A DNA stretch of 37,378 nucleotides from JBQTIQ01 sp052387955 (GTDB taxonomy: Bacteria > Actinomycetota > Acidimicrobiia > Acidimicrobiales > JACDCH01). The stretch covers positions 1 to 37,378 of the forward strand of contig JBQTIQ010000071.1 of NCBI GenBank assembly GCA_052387955.1, read 5' to 3'. The translations under genes were made by a program, and so were the position numbers. Below the pieces are notes generated by a model. That model had not been told where the DNA came from. It saw nothing but the letters and a program-made list of their open reading frames with translations, and did not search any database. Shown one piece after another: positions 26,874-35,808 of this stretch. Every line of letters starts with the position of its first letter. Position 1 is the first letter of the stretch.

Positions 26874-29800
26874 ATGCGCGCCCCCCAGGACATGCCCGGC
26901 CGTCAGCGCCGTCCTCGGCATCCCGGGCGAGGCCGGGTCGTGCTCGTCATCGGCGTGGTCCTGCTGTTCGTGCTGTTCACGTCGCTGCGGAGCATCGCGT
27001 CGTTCTATACCGACTACCTCTGGTTCGAATCAGTCGGCCAGACCGGCGTCTGGCGGGGAGTACTGGGCACGAAACTGGTCCTGGCGGGGCTGTTCATTGC
27101 CGTCTTCTTCGGGCTGATGTGGGCCAACCTCTTCATCGCCGACCGGATCGCCCCCATGTTCCGTCCGGCCGGGCCCGAAGAGGAGATGATCGAGCGGTAC
27201 CACCGACTGATCCGGGGCCGCCAGAATCTGGTGCGCCTGGGTGTCGCCGGCCTGTTCGCGCTCCTCGCCGGGGCGCCGGCGGCGGCGGAGTGGAACGAGT
27301 GGCTGCTGTTCCGCAACCGCGTGCCCTTCGGCATCGACGACCCGCAGTTCGGCAAGGACATCGGGTTCTACGTCTTCCAACTGCCGTTCCTCACCTTCCT
27401 GGTCACGTGGATGTTCGCCGCCTTCGCCATCGTGCTGGTCGTCACCGCGGTGGCCCACTACATGAACGGCGGCATCCGGGTCCAGACCCCGGGCCAGCGG
27501 GTCACCCCCCAGGTCAAAGCCCACCTGTCGGTGCTGTTGGGCGTCCTGGCGTTGGTGAAGGCGGCCGGCTACTACCTCCAGCAGTTCGAGCTGACCACCT
27601 CGACGCGGGGGACGGTTGACGGGGCGACCTACACCGACGTGAACGCCCAACTGCCGGCCATCCGGCTGCTCATCCTGATCTCGCTGGCGGCGTTGGTGCT
27701 CTTCATCGTCAACATCTTCCGGCGGGGCTGGGTGCTGCCGGTCCTCGGCGTGGGCCTGTGGATGTTCATCGCCCTCGTCGCCGGCGGCGCCGTTCCTGCT
27801 TTCATCCAGAAGGTGCGGGTCGAGCCGTCGGAGTCGTCGCGGGAGCGGCCCTTCATCGAGCACAACATCGTGGCGACGCGCGCCGCCTACGGCCTCGACT
27901 CGATGGTCTCGAAATCGTTCGAGGCCGGCACCGGGCTCACGGCCGCGGGCCTGGCCGACAATCAGGACACGGTGTCCAACATCAGGATCTGGGACCCCGC
28001 CCGTGACCGGCTCGGCCAGACGTACCAACAGCTGCAGGCGCTGCAGCCGTTCTACGACGTGAGCGAGGTCGACACCGACCGCTACGAGGTCGACGGTCGG
28101 ATGCAGCAGGTGATGATCGCGGCGCGGGAGCTGAACGTCGACGGCATCCCCCAGAAGTCGTGGGAGGCGACGCACCTGGCGTTCACCCACGGCTACGGCG
28201 TGGTCGCCTCGCCGGCCGCAGCGCAAGTGCAGGACGGGCGGCCCGAGTTCGTCCTACGCGACATCCCGGTCAAGAGCCCGGACAACCTACGGGTCGACGA
28301 GCCCGGCCTGTACTTCGGCGATGGGTTGGCGGGCTACGTGATCGTCAATACCAATCGCCAGGAGATCGACTACCAGGGCCCGGAGGGCCGGACCGAGTTC
28401 CGCAACTATGACGGGGCCGACGGCATCGAGCTCGGGTCGTTGATGCGCCGGGCTGCCTTCGCGCTGCGGTTCGGTGACATCAACACGTTGGTGTCGGGCA
28501 ACCTGACCGAGTCGTCGAAGGTGATGATCTATCGCGACGTGCGTTCCCGGGTCCAAGCCATCGCGCCGTTCCTGTCCTATGACGCCGACCCATACCCTGT
28601 GGTGGTCGGGGGCCGGGTCAAATGGGTGGTCGACGCCTACACGACCAGTGCCCGCTACCCGTACTCGCAGCGGGCCATCAACGACGAACGTACCGGCCTG
28701 TCGGGCCGGTACAACTACGTGCGCAACTCGGTGAAGGCGGTTGTCGACGCCTACGACGGGACGATCACGATGTACGTCGTCGACCCGGGCGACCCGATCG
28801 CGCAGGCGTACCGCAAGGCCTTCCCCAAGCTGTTCACGGCCGAAAAGGCGCCCCCGGAGATCCAGGCCCATTTCCGTTACCCGGAAGACCTGTTCCGGGT
28901 GCAGACCAACATGTGGGGCCGGTACCACGTGACCGACCCCGACACCTTCTACAACAACAGCGACACCTGGGTGGTGGCCCGCAACCCGGGGACCGAGACT
29001 CAGCGGGCGGGCACGGCGGCGACGGCCACGTCGATCGACCCGTCGGTGCCACCCTCGCCCCAGAACCGGGTCGACCCCTACTACCTGCTGATGCGGCTGC
29101 CGGGCGAGGACAAGTTGTCGTTCCTCATCTTCCGGCCGTTCTCGCCGGTGCCTTCGGGCGGACAGGAGCGACAACAGCTGACCGCGTTCATGGTCGCCAA
29201 GAGCGACCCGGGCGAGTACGGCGATCTCGAGACGCTGGTCATGAACACCGACAACCTGCCCGACGGCCCGGTCCTGGTCGCCAACACCATGCAGTCCGAC
29301 CCCAACGTGTCGCGCCTGCAGACGGAGCTCGGCGTCGTCGGCGGCGGCTCCGACCTGCTCTTCGGCAACCTCATCACCATTCCCATCGAGGAGTCGTTGC
29401 TGTACGTGCGTCCGGTCTACGTACAGGCGGCCGACAACCCCAACCCCTTGCCCCTGCTGCGCAAGGTCATCGTCGAGTTCGACAAGAAGGTGTCGGTCGC
29501 CGACACCTTGCCCCAGGCGCTGAGAGGCCTCGAGCGGTTCCGCGACCTACCTCCCCTGATCGTCGAACAGGAGGGCCTGGTCACGCCCCCGACCGGCTCG
29601 CCGACGACCCCGGGCGGTCCGCCCGCGACGCCCCCGTCGACGACGACCACCCTGCCCGGGGGCCCTCCCCCGACCGTGGTTACGGGTTCGCCGGCCGAGC
29701 TCCTGGCCCGGGCCGACATCCTGTTCCAGGAAGCTGACGCCGCCCTGGCCCAGTCGCCCCCCGACTTCGCCGGTTACTCGGCCAAGACCAACGAAGCCCG

Positions 29801-29927
29801 AGAGCTCGTCCGCCAGGCCAGCGGACAACTCGGCGCCGCCCCGCCGGCGACGACCGCTCCTGCGCCGACAGCCCCGCCGACCACGACCCCGTCGTCGACT
29901 GCCACCACCGGCGGCGGCTCCGCCTAG
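26874..29927 (+). CDS. UPF0182 family large membrane protein
   Basis: A 1017-residue protein of the UPF0182 (COG1615) family, common in actinobacteria and cyanobacteria. The first ~320 residues carry about seven membrane helices (VVLVIGVVLLFVLFTSL, KLVLAGLFIAVFFGLMW, LFALLAGAPAAAEW and others) and the family stretch FYTDYLWFESVGQTGVWRGV. The large soluble part, probably extracytoplasmic, includes RPFIEHNIVATRAAYGLD, GLYFGDGLAGYVIVNTNRQE and KWVVDAYTTSARYPYSQR. The C-terminus is Pro/Thr-rich with a predicted helical segment (LLARADILFQEADAAL) before a low-complexity end. Function unknown. Length is normal for the family (about 900-1000). Confidence 0.94.
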   Translation: MRAPQDMPGRQRRPRHPGRGRVVLVIGVVLLFVLFTSLRSIASFYTDYLWFESVGQTGVWRGVLGTKLVLAGLFIAVFFGLMWANLFIADRIAPMFRPAGPEEEMIERYHRLIRGRQNLVRLGVAGLFALLAGAPAAAEWNEWLLFRNRVPFGIDDPQFGKDIGFYVFQLPFLTFLVTWMFAAFAIVLVVTAVAHYMNGGIRVQTPGQRVTPQVKAHLSVLLGVLALVKAAGYYLQQFELTTSTRGTVDGATYTDVNAQLPAIRLLILISLAALVLFIVNIFRRGWVLPVLGVGLWMFIALVAGGAVPAFIQKVRVEPSESSRERPFIEHNIVATRAAYGLDSMVSKSFEAGTGLTAAGLADNQDTVSNIRIWDPARDRLGQTYQQLQALQPFYDVSEVDTDRYEVDGRMQQVMIAARELNVDGIPQKSWEATHLAFTHGYGVVASPAAAQVQDGRPEFVLRDIPVKSPDNLRVDEPGLYFGDGLAGYVIVNTNRQEIDYQGPEGRTEFRNYDGADGIELGSLMRRAAFALRFGDINTLVSGNLTESSKVMIYRDVRSRVQAIAPFLSYDADPYPVVVGGRVKWVVDAYTTSARYPYSQRAINDERTGLSGRYNYVRNSVKAVVDAYDGTITMYVVDPGDPIAQAYRKAFPKLFTAEKAPPEIQAHFRYPEDLFRVQTNMWGRYHVTDPDTFYNNSDTWVVARNPGTETQRAGTAATATSIDPSVPPSPQNRVDPYYLLMRLPGEDKLSFLIFRPFSPVPSGGQERQQLTAFMVAKSDPGEYGDLETLVMNTDNLPDGPVLVANTMQSDPNVSRLQTELGVVGGGSDLLFGNLITIPIEESLLYVRPVYVQAADNPNPLPLLRKVIVEFDKKVSVADTLPQALRGLERFRDLPPLIVEQEGLVTPPTGSPTTPGGPPATPPSTTTTLPGGPPPTVVTGSPAELLARADILFQEADAALAQSPPDFAGYSAKTNEARELVRQASGQLGAAPPATTAPAPTAPPTTTPSSTATTGGGSA

Positions 29928-29931
29928 CCGG

Positions 29932-29960
29932 TTGGCGCTGCCGCCGGCGACTGGTATCGT
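29932..29960 (+). promoter_or_regulatory. Promoter of the initiator tRNA gene
   Basis: TTGGCG (29932-29937) and TATCGT (29955-29960) are spaced by 17 bases and end eleven bases before the tRNA, a standard vegetative sigma-type layout. It starts five bases after the UPF0182 stop codon. Confidence 0.6.
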
Positions 29961-29971
29961 CACCAACCCGC

Positions 29972-30048
<77 letters not shown>

Positions 30049-30051
30049 TGT

Positions 30052-30080
30052 GAAGGCCCAGGTCAGCGACCTGGGCCTTC
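30052..30080. terminator. Hairpin just inside the left end
   Basis: A perfect 13-base inverted repeat (GAAGGCCCAGGTC, loop AGC) four bases past the tRNA. It can terminate tRNA transcription and, from the other side, integrase transcription. Downstream has only scattered T residues. Confidence 0.7.
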
Positions 30081-30106
30081 GTCGTTGTCGAAGGCGCGTC
30101 ACCGTC

Positions 30107-30182
30107 GACGTCTACCGGCTGCTCGCGCAGCAACGCTATGACCTGCGGGTTCGCGGCGGTGACGCCGGTAGACGTCTACCGG
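30107..30182. repeat. Paired GACGTCTACCGG motifs near attL
   Basis: The 12-base sequence GACGTCTACCGG occurs at 30107-30118 and 30171-30182, either side of the integrase 3' end; the second overlaps a palindrome GTAGACGTCTAC at 30169-30180. Shorter TCTACCGG copies recur outside the right end at 36655 and 36666. They could be integrase arm-type or excisionase sites; not proven. Confidence 0.4.
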
Positions 30183-31315
30183 GTCGGATCGGCGATCAGG
30201 GCGGCGAACTGCTCGGCGGCGGCGGCGCTCATGCCCGGCAGCACGTGCTGGTAGGTGTGCATCGTGAACGCCGAGTGGGAGTGACCGAGGCGTTCGCTGA
30301 CGACCTTGACGGGAACGCCGGCCATGATCAGCAGCGAAGCGTGCGTGTGCCTGAGGTCGTGATATCGGATCCGGGGTACCGACGGGGTTCGGTGCAGGAT
30401 CCGGCCGAAGAGCTGGGACACGGACTCGGGGTTGAGGAACCGGCCGGAGGTGTTGAGGAACATCCAGTCGTCGGCGCTGTGCGGGAGCCCGTCGCGGGAG
30501 AGCCTCTGTTGCCAGTGCCAGAGGATCGTGATGGTGCCGGCGTCGAGGTCGATGCAGCGCCGGCTGGTGCGGGTCTTCACGTCGAACTCCACGGGCGTGC
30601 CGCCGACGTTCTGCAACGTACGCGTGATCGACAGCCGCTTCGTCGACTGGTCGAGGTCGCACCACTTGAGCCCGACGACCTCACCGCGGCGCATCCCGGT
30701 GTAGGCGGTGAGGTGCAGCGCGGGGTAGAGGCGCTGTGAACGGGCGGCGGCCAGGAAGCCGGACAGCTCCTGCGCGGTCCAGGCACGGGAACGCCCTCGG
30801 GCCGGTTGCCGCCGCCGGGCGTGGGTGGCGTGGGCGACGTTGTGGTCGAGGAGCTGCCGTCGCACGGCGAGGTCGAGGGCGGATCGTACGATCATATGGA
30901 CCTCGTGCACGGTCTTGGGTGCGAGGCCGGTGCCGTGGCGGCCGCCGGTGGCGGCGAGCTGCTGGTAGAGCCCGTCGAGGTGGTCAGCCCGTAGCCGTCG
31001 AAGGGGTACGTCGCCGATGGCGGGGTTGATGTAGCGGTCGACGAACCATGAGTACCGGTAGGCCGTCGTGGCCCGGACGTGGCGTCGCTTCATCGGCAGC
31101 CACGTGCCCGTGAGAAACTCGCCCAGGTGCACCGGCCCGCCCCGGGCCGGCGCGGCGCCGGCCTGGTCGCGGTCGATCCGGGTCGCCACCAGTTCGGCGT
31201 CGTGGCGATCGTGGCCGACGGGGTGCCAGCGCCTGCGTTCCTTACCGGTAAGGGGGTCGAGGCCGTCGTAGGCGACGACGTAGAAGCGGTCCTTGCGTTG
31301 AACGATGTAGGTCAT
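30176..31315 (-). CDS. Tyrosine recombinase/integrase
   Basis: A 379-residue phage-type integrase. ATG 31315 (MTYIVQRKDRFYVVAYDG) is chosen; the open frame further upstream is antisense to the helicase. Residues 1-60 form an N-terminal arm-binding domain, 65-165 the SAM-like core-binding domain and 180-365 the catalytic domain. Catalytic residues are visible: Arg209 (TGMRRGEVVGLKW), Lys248 (VKTRTSRR), His319 and Arg322 (YHDLRHTHAS), His345 (RLGHS) and the nucleophile Tyr355 (HTYQHVLPGMS). It is transcribed toward the tRNA and integrated the element at the tRNA 3' end. Confidence 0.96.
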   Translation of the reverse strand: MTYIVQRKDRFYVVAYDGLDPLTGKERRRWHPVGHDRHDAELVATRIDRDQAGAAPARGGPVHLGEFLTGTWLPMKRRHVRATTAYRYSWFVDRYINPAIGDVPLRRLRADHLDGLYQQLAATGGRHGTGLAPKTVHEVHMIVRSALDLAVRRQLLDHNVAHATHARRRQPARGRSRAWTAQELSGFLAAARSQRLYPALHLTAYTGMRRGEVVGLKWCDLDQSTKRLSITRTLQNVGGTPVEFDVKTRTSRRCIDLDAGTITILWHWQQRLSRDGLPHSADDWMFLNTSGRFLNPESVSQLFGRILHRTPSVPRIRYHDLRHTHASLLIMAGVPVKVVSERLGHSHSAFTMHTYQHVLPGMSAAAAEQFAALIADPTR

Positions 31316-31385
31316 GGCATGACCGTCGACCACTTCGGAACCAACCCGAAGAGCCTTCCTCCTCCCCGTCGTGGTGTTCAAAGGC

Positions 31386-32615
31386 TCAGAACGGGTCGCT
31401 CGGGTCGCTGGTTCGGGGCGATGGCGCGGGGCGTCGTCGCCGCGTCTTGGGGATGTCGAAGCCGAGGGTGGCGTACGCGGGGAGGCGCTTGCTGTGCATG
31501 CGATCGATGACGGGGATCCGGATATCGACGTAGTCGTGGAGCTCGACGTTGTGTTTGCCTTCGTGGGTGCGTAGGAGCCGGCCGACGTATTGAACGACTC
31601 GCCCCTTGAAGGCGAGGGGGAAGGCGAGGAACAGGGTGTCGAGCTCGGGCCAATCGAAGCCTTCTCCGAGGTAGGACCCGGTGGCGACGAGCACGATCCC
31701 TTCATCGGCAGGCCGGCTGGTGATGGCGTCGCTGACGGCGGCCCTGGCCTTCTTGCCGAGACCGCCCTTGAGGACGAGTGCGGTGTCGCCGAGTTCACCC
31801 AGCCCGTCGACTATCGCTTCGATGTGGTCCGTTCGTTGGGTGAGGACGAGGCAGGTCCGGCCGCTCGACGTGGCCGCGTGTACATCTGCGCAGATCTGCG
31901 CGGTGCGCCGCTCGTCGGCGACGAGTGCGGCGAACACGGACTGGATGTGCGCGGCGTCGTCTTCGCTGACCTGGGTGCTGGTCTGGTGCACGACGAGCTC
32001 CCGACGGACCAGCTCCGCGCCGGCGACCGTGCCGGGCTTGATCTCGTGGCGGGTTGGCCCGCAGTGGAACGCGATGATCGCCTCGAGTTTGTCCCGGCGG
32101 TACGGCGTCGCGGTGAGGCCGAGCCAGCGGCGGGACCTCGCCCGCTGCACGCACGCCGCGAACGACACTGCGGGAAGGTGGTGACACTCGTCGACGACGA
32201 CGAGCCCGTACCGCTCGAAGGTCGTCGCGTCGTCACGTCGGGCCAAGCTTTGGAGCATTGCCACATCGACCACACCGGTCGGCTTGTCCTTGCCGCCGCC
32301 GATCTGGCCAATCAGTTTGGGTCCGAGGCCGAGGTGTTCGACGAGGCGGCTTCGCCATTGGTCGACGAGCTCCTTGCGGTCGACGACCACGAGCGTCGGG
32401 GTGTGGTGATGGGCGATGACAGCGCAGGCCATCACCGTCTTGCCGGCGCCAGGCGGGGCGACGAGCACGCCTCGGTCGTGACCGACCAGCTCATCGACTG
32501 CCGCGGCTTGTTGTGGTCGCAGCGTGCCGGCGAAGGTGAGATCGATCGACGGTGGATCAGCGCGATCGTCCGCGAGCTCGAGCCGGCTGTCGAGGCTGGC
32601 GACGAGCTCGGTCAC
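31386..32615 (-). CDS. TOTE-type primase-helicase, C-terminal helicase half
   Basis: A 409-residue superfamily-2 helicase of the XPB/RAD25 type. Walker A is APPGAGKT (53-60), the Walker B box is DECHH (142-146), motif III GLTATPYRR (166-174) and motif VI VQYVGRLLRTHEG; EGFDWPELDTLFLAFPL precedes motif VI. The frame is open upstream of the GTG at 32615 and reads FISCYGEDLEWLHLPRGLTE, which continues the primase protein directly. So this is the second half of one gene cut by a +1 shift at the G run 32683-32687. Whether it is made separately from GTG 32615 is unknown. TOTE proteins combine primase and helicase in conflict systems. Confidence 0.88.
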   Translation of the reverse strand: MTELVASLDSRLELADDRADPPSIDLTFAGTLRPQQAAAVDELVGHDRGVLVAPPGAGKTVMACAVIAHHHTPTLVVVDRKELVDQWRSRLVEHLGLGPKLIGQIGGGKDKPTGVVDVAMLQSLARRDDATTFERYGLVVVDECHHLPAVSFAACVQRARSRRWLGLTATPYRRDKLEAIIAFHCGPTRHEIKPGTVAGAELVRRELVVHQTSTQVSEDDAAHIQSVFAALVADERRTAQICADVHAATSSGRTCLVLTQRTDHIEAIVDGLGELGDTALVLKGGLGKKARAAVSDAITSRPADEGIVLVATGSYLGEGFDWPELDTLFLAFPLAFKGRVVQYVGRLLRTHEGKHNVELHDYVDIRIPVIDRMHSKRLPAYATLGFDIPKTRRRRPAPSPRTSDPSDPF

Positions 32616-32649
32616 CCGCTCCGTAAGCCCGCGGGGAAGGTGAAGCCAC

Positions 32650-33771
32650 TCAAGATCCTCGCCGTAGCAGGAGATGAACCGCGGGGGTGTCCCAGGTCGA
32701 GAAACGCATCCGTTGTTTCTCGTAGAACTCAGGGTTGGCTATCGACCCGAGGTGCTTGAGCGCTGCGATCACGGCAGGTGGAAGCCCGGCGCGCTCGATG
32801 GAGAGCATTGCCCCGAGCCGCGCTTGGATCACCGCGGGCGGCGGCGGACCTCCCTGTCGAGCCAGTTCGGCCAGGCTCAGGGTTGGGCCGGCGTCGATCG
32901 GCCGGAGTGTCGCGGCGAGCTCGGTCACCGCGGCCGGCGACATCCGGGCGATCGCGGAGAGGAACGCCCACTGGTCCGGCCACGGTTCCATCGAGGTGGG
33001 ATCGAGGAACACCGTCGTGCCCCGGGCCACGCACTCGCCCTGGAGCGGCAGGCCGATCAGGTTGCCGAATCCCGCCTTGGGAAGGAAGTCCTGCGACGGG
33101 AAGAACCGGTCGTAGCTGGACAAGTCAAGCTCGGCTCGAGCCGTCATGGCTTGACGCAATAGCGCCGCGCCCATCGCCCGCGCCTGGGTTGCGGGAACCT
33201 GGCTGTCGAAGAACACCCAAACGTGGCCGCCGTTGCCTGACCTCGACCGTTCCAGTGCCGCAGGTACGCCGTTGGCATGGCAGGCGTCAAGGTACGCGAG
33301 GGCGTCGAGGGCCCAGGTGCCCTTGTCGAAGTCGCATACGAGCAACCTGCAGGTGTCGCGGCGCAGAAGGGGGTAGATCCCGACGCTTTCACCGCCCCGA
33401 AGGTGCGAAGCGAAGACCTCGTCGGTCAATGGCAGGTAGTCGCGTGAGGTCCTTTGCCGGGACCACCCGCCCTTGGTTGCCGGGGACCAGCCCGACTTGC
33501 CCGTGGAGGCGTTCTCCCAACGAGTGGCGTAGACATCCGACCGCGTCCCGAACAGCGACGCGTACAACGCCAGCTTGGCGGCGTTCGGCGCGGTGTTGTC
33601 GAACGACGGCGACGAAGGAAGGTCGGGTAGCAGCATCGGCGACCACGTGCTGGCGTGCCCATCCGCCTCCCGATGGTCGAGCCCGAGCAGCTCACGCAGC
33701 CGGGTGTTCTCCGCCCTGAGTCGATCCAACTCGGTTGCGAGGTCGTCGCGGTCAGGAGCCTCGTCGTTCAC
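32650..33771 (-). CDS. TOTE-type archaeo-eukaryotic primase half
   Basis: A 373-residue archaeo-eukaryotic-type primase starting at GTG 33771 (VNDEAPDRDD). A short N-terminal coiled coil (LATELDRLRAENTRLRELLG, 11-30) is followed by the primase fold: NAAKLALYASLFGTRSDVYA, the metal-binding pair DFD at 147-149 (LLVCDFDKGTW), SGNGGH at 178-183 and FLPKAGFGNLIGLPLQGECV. These are hallmarks of the TOTE conflict-system primase. The end FSTWDTPAVHLLLRRGS is out of frame: after a run of five C in the coding strand the next frame gives the expected continuation into the helicase. Removing one base would give a single protein of 794 residues. Confidence 0.88.
   Translation of the reverse strand: MNDEAPDRDDLATELDRLRAENTRLRELLGLDHREADGHASTWSPMLLPDLPSSPSFDNTAPNAAKLALYASLFGTRSDVYATRWENASTGKSGWSPATKGGWSRQRTSRDYLPLTDEVFASHLRGGESVGIYPLLRRDTCRLLVCDFDKGTWALDALAYLDACHANGVPAALERSRSGNGGHVWVFFDSQVPATQARAMGAALLRQAMTARAELDLSSYDRFFPSQDFLPKAGFGNLIGLPLQGECVARGTTVFLDPTSMEPWPDQWAFLSAIARMSPAAVTELAATLRPIDAGPTLSLAELARQGGPPPPAVIQARLGAMLSIERAGLPPAVIAALKHLGSIANPEFYEKQRMRFSTWDTPAVHLLLRRGS
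32683..32687 (-). other. Frameshift site in the primase-helicase gene
   Basis: A run of five G on + (five C on the coding strand). The primase frame ends 29 bases beyond it, while the helicase frame opens across it. Deleting exactly one base fuses 33771-31386 into one open frame of 795 codons including stop. Could be a true mutation, a slippery site or a sequencing error. Confidence 0.8.
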
Positions 33772-33916
33772 TGCGCCATCTTCGGCGCTGGCGAGCAACG
33801 GATGCCGCACCCCTGGTCGGCCCGGCACGCATCCTCGAGGATCCCGCTGCAACCCGACAAGCGGGATCGATCGCCGCGTTCCTCGGTGGTCTCGCCAGAA
33901 TAGATCAGTTCTATCA

Positions 33917-33961
33917 AATCCTCAACGTCAAGATGAGGATTAGCGGCTAGTGAGGTATAGT
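33917..33961 (+). promoter_or_regulatory. AbiE-like promoter with inverted-repeat operator
   Basis: A perfect inverted repeat AATCCTCA-N9-TGAGGATT (33917-33941) precedes a strong -10 box TATAGT (33956-33961), seven bases before ATG 33969. A further TGAGGTAT (33951-33958) overlaps the -10. AbiEi antitoxins are known to bind inverted repeats in their own promoter, so this is a likely autoregulation site. The start codon is effectively leaderless. Confidence 0.65.
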
Positions 33962-33968
33962 TCGGGCC

Positions 33969-34979
33969 ATGGTTGTGACGACGCCGGCTACCGAACGGGT
34001 CGCGCAAGCGATTCGGGCCGTCCTGCCGGCAGGAACGCCGGTCGACCTCGATGTCCTCGATGACAATCTGGCCAGGGTCGACATAGGTGCCGGGCGCTTC
34101 ACCGCCGGGTGGATCGGCGAGGGGTGGCTACGTGACGCGCTCGATGCCCTCGCCAGCGACGGGCGGAGGCCTGAGGTCCTCGTGGCCCGGAGGATGTCGC
34201 CGGGCGCTCGTTCGGCTGCCGCTGATGCCCGCGTCGGTTGGGTCGACGAATCGGGAGCGGCCGAGATCGCGTTGCCCGGTCTGCTCATCTCGCGGACCGG
34301 GCGCAAGGATCCGAAGATCGTTCGGCCGCCCCGCTGGACCCCATCAGTCATCGGCACCGCCGAGGCGCTCATTCTCGGGACCCGGCCGACGGTGGCCGAG
34401 GTCGAGCGGAGCACCGGTCTGTCGACGGGTTCGGCCACGAATGCCCTCGCGACGCTCACGACACTCGGGCTTCTCCAGTCCGACGCGGCCAGAGGCCGCG
34501 GGTCAGCTCGCGAGGTCACGGACCGGAGTCGCCTTCTCAGCTCGTACGCCGACGCGGCCATCGCCCGGACGCCAGCGCTGTCGCTCCGCGTCGGCACCGC
34601 GGGCCGGGATCTCATCGACGAACTGGCGAAGCTCGGCCAGGGTTGGGACGCCGAGGGCGTGGCTTGGGCCGCCACGGGGGCGGCGGCCGCTTCGGTGCTC
34701 GGCCCGTACCTCTCCGAGGTCGCCGGGCTCGATGTCCTTGTTGACGCTCCGACCCCAGCGACCCTCGATTCGCTCGCCGAGCGGTCCGGCCTGCGGCCGA
34801 TCGAGGGCGGCCGCATCCTGCTGCGCCCGTTCCCGACACCCGTCACCCGGCGTCTCTGCGGGACGGAGTCGGGCCTGCGGGTGGCGCCGTGGCCGAGGGT
34901 GTATGCCGATCTTCGAATCACCGGTGTCAGGGGCGAAGAGGCGGCGGAGCATCTCCGGGGGGTGGTCGAACGTGGCTGA
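33969..34979 (+). CDS. AbiEi-like type IV antitoxin / transcription regulator
   Basis: A 336-residue protein related to the AbiEi_2 antitoxin family. The middle holds a winged-helix segment (ALILGTRPTVAEVERSTGLS then SATNALATLTTLGLLQSD, about 137-180), and the C-terminus has the family ending (LSLRVGTAGRDLIDEL; WAATGAAAASVLGPYLSEV; RVYADLRITGVRGEEAAEHL). The N-terminal ~115 residues have no clear match. It should counter the downstream nucleotidyltransferase and repress the operon. Stop TGA 34977-34979 overlaps the next gene by eight bases, typical of a toxin-antitoxin pair. Assignment rests on motifs and gene order. Confidence 0.8.
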   Translation: MVVTTPATERVAQAIRAVLPAGTPVDLDVLDDNLARVDIGAGRFTAGWIGEGWLRDALDALASDGRRPEVLVARRMSPGARSAAADARVGWVDESGAAEIALPGLLISRTGRKDPKIVRPPRWTPSVIGTAEALILGTRPTVAEVERSTGLSTGSATNALATLTTLGLLQSDAARGRGSAREVTDRSRLLSSYADAAIARTPALSLRVGTAGRDLIDELAKLGQGWDAEGVAWAATGAAAASVLGPYLSEVAGLDVLVDAPTPATLDSLAERSGLRPIEGGRILLRPFPTPVTRRLCGTESGLRVAPWPRVYADLRITGVRGEEAAEHLRGVVERG

Positions 34980-35808
34980 CGCCGAACGATCCCGGGTGGC
35001 ACGGGCGGCCTCCGAGCGAGCCCTCGTGCGCGTCGTGCACCACTACGGCGCACGCCCCGAGTTCGTCGTACTCGGCGGCCTCGTCCCCGAGCTGCTCTGC
35101 GCCGCCAGCGGCTGGCGACATGCCGGCACCACCGATGTCGACGTCCAGGTCGACCTCGAAGTTGCCTGCGGCGCGGTCAACACCGCCCGCCTCGAGAATG
35201 CACTCCGCAACGCGGAGTTCGAGCCCGACACCGAACAGGTCTGGCGCTGGGTCGCCGACGGCACCGATGTGAAGACGGTCGTCAAGTTCGAGCTCCTCGC
35301 CGACCTCGACACCGAACCGAACCAGGCCACCGTGCGCTTCGATGCATGTGACAACCTCGGCGCCGTCAACCTTCGCGGCACCGGCTTCGCTTCACGGGAC
35401 CCGGTCGTGCAGCAGCTGACCGCGAAGATCGGCGGCGATCTGCTCACCGTCGAGGTGAACGTCAGCGGTCTGGCCGGGTTCCTCCTCGCCAAGTCAGCAG
35501 CGGCCCGCAGCCGTCGCCTGGCGAAGGACTGGTATGACGTCGTCTTCGTGCTGCTCCACAACGATGTCGGCGGCGCCGCATCCGCCGCGAACGCGGTCCG
35601 AGCCCGGTTCGAGCCCGACCTCGTCGGGGCGGTTCGAACAGCACTCGACGACCTCTTGGCCAACTTCACGAACCCGGGTGACCAGGGTCCCGTCGCCTAC
35701 GCCGAGCAGATGTTGACCGATCACCCCGAGCTCGACGCTGCCACGGTCGCCGCCGATGCGGTGCTCGCCGTCGAGGCCTTCCACCGCCGCTTGTTCGATC
35801 CAGCGTGA
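34972..35808 (+). CDS. AbiEii-like nucleotidyltransferase toxin
   Basis: A 278-residue protein starting at GTG 34972, eight bases inside the antitoxin gene, after a purine-rich GGGG stretch. It contains the nucleotidyltransferase motif FVVLGGLVPELL followed by TTDVDVQVDLEVA (GG and DVD, the metal-binding carboxylates), and the C-terminal helical region KDWYDVVFVLLHNDVGG is typical of AbiEii/MenT-like toxins (KDxxD). Such toxins transfer nucleotides and stop growth on phage attack in type IV abortive infection systems. Length fits the family (about 280-300). The antitoxin-toxin order and overlap support the assignment. Confidence 0.82.
   Translation: MADAERSRVARAASERALVRVVHHYGARPEFVVLGGLVPELLCAASGWRHAGTTDVDVQVDLEVACGAVNTARLENALRNAEFEPDTEQVWRWVADGTDVKTVVKFELLADLDTEPNQATVRFDACDNLGAVNLRGTGFASRDPVVQQLTAKIGGDLLTVEVNVSGLAGFLLAKSAAARSRRLAKDWYDVVFVLLHNDVGGAASAANAVRARFEPDLVGAVRTALDDLLANFTNPGDQGPVAYAEQMLTDHPELDAATVAADAVLAVEAFHRRLFDPA

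Noticed and set aside
31316..31798. Upstream extension of the integrase frame to 540 codons
   Set aside because: The extension overlaps the helicase in another frame and is Ser/Pro/Thr-rich; the integrase N-terminal domain begins at 31315.
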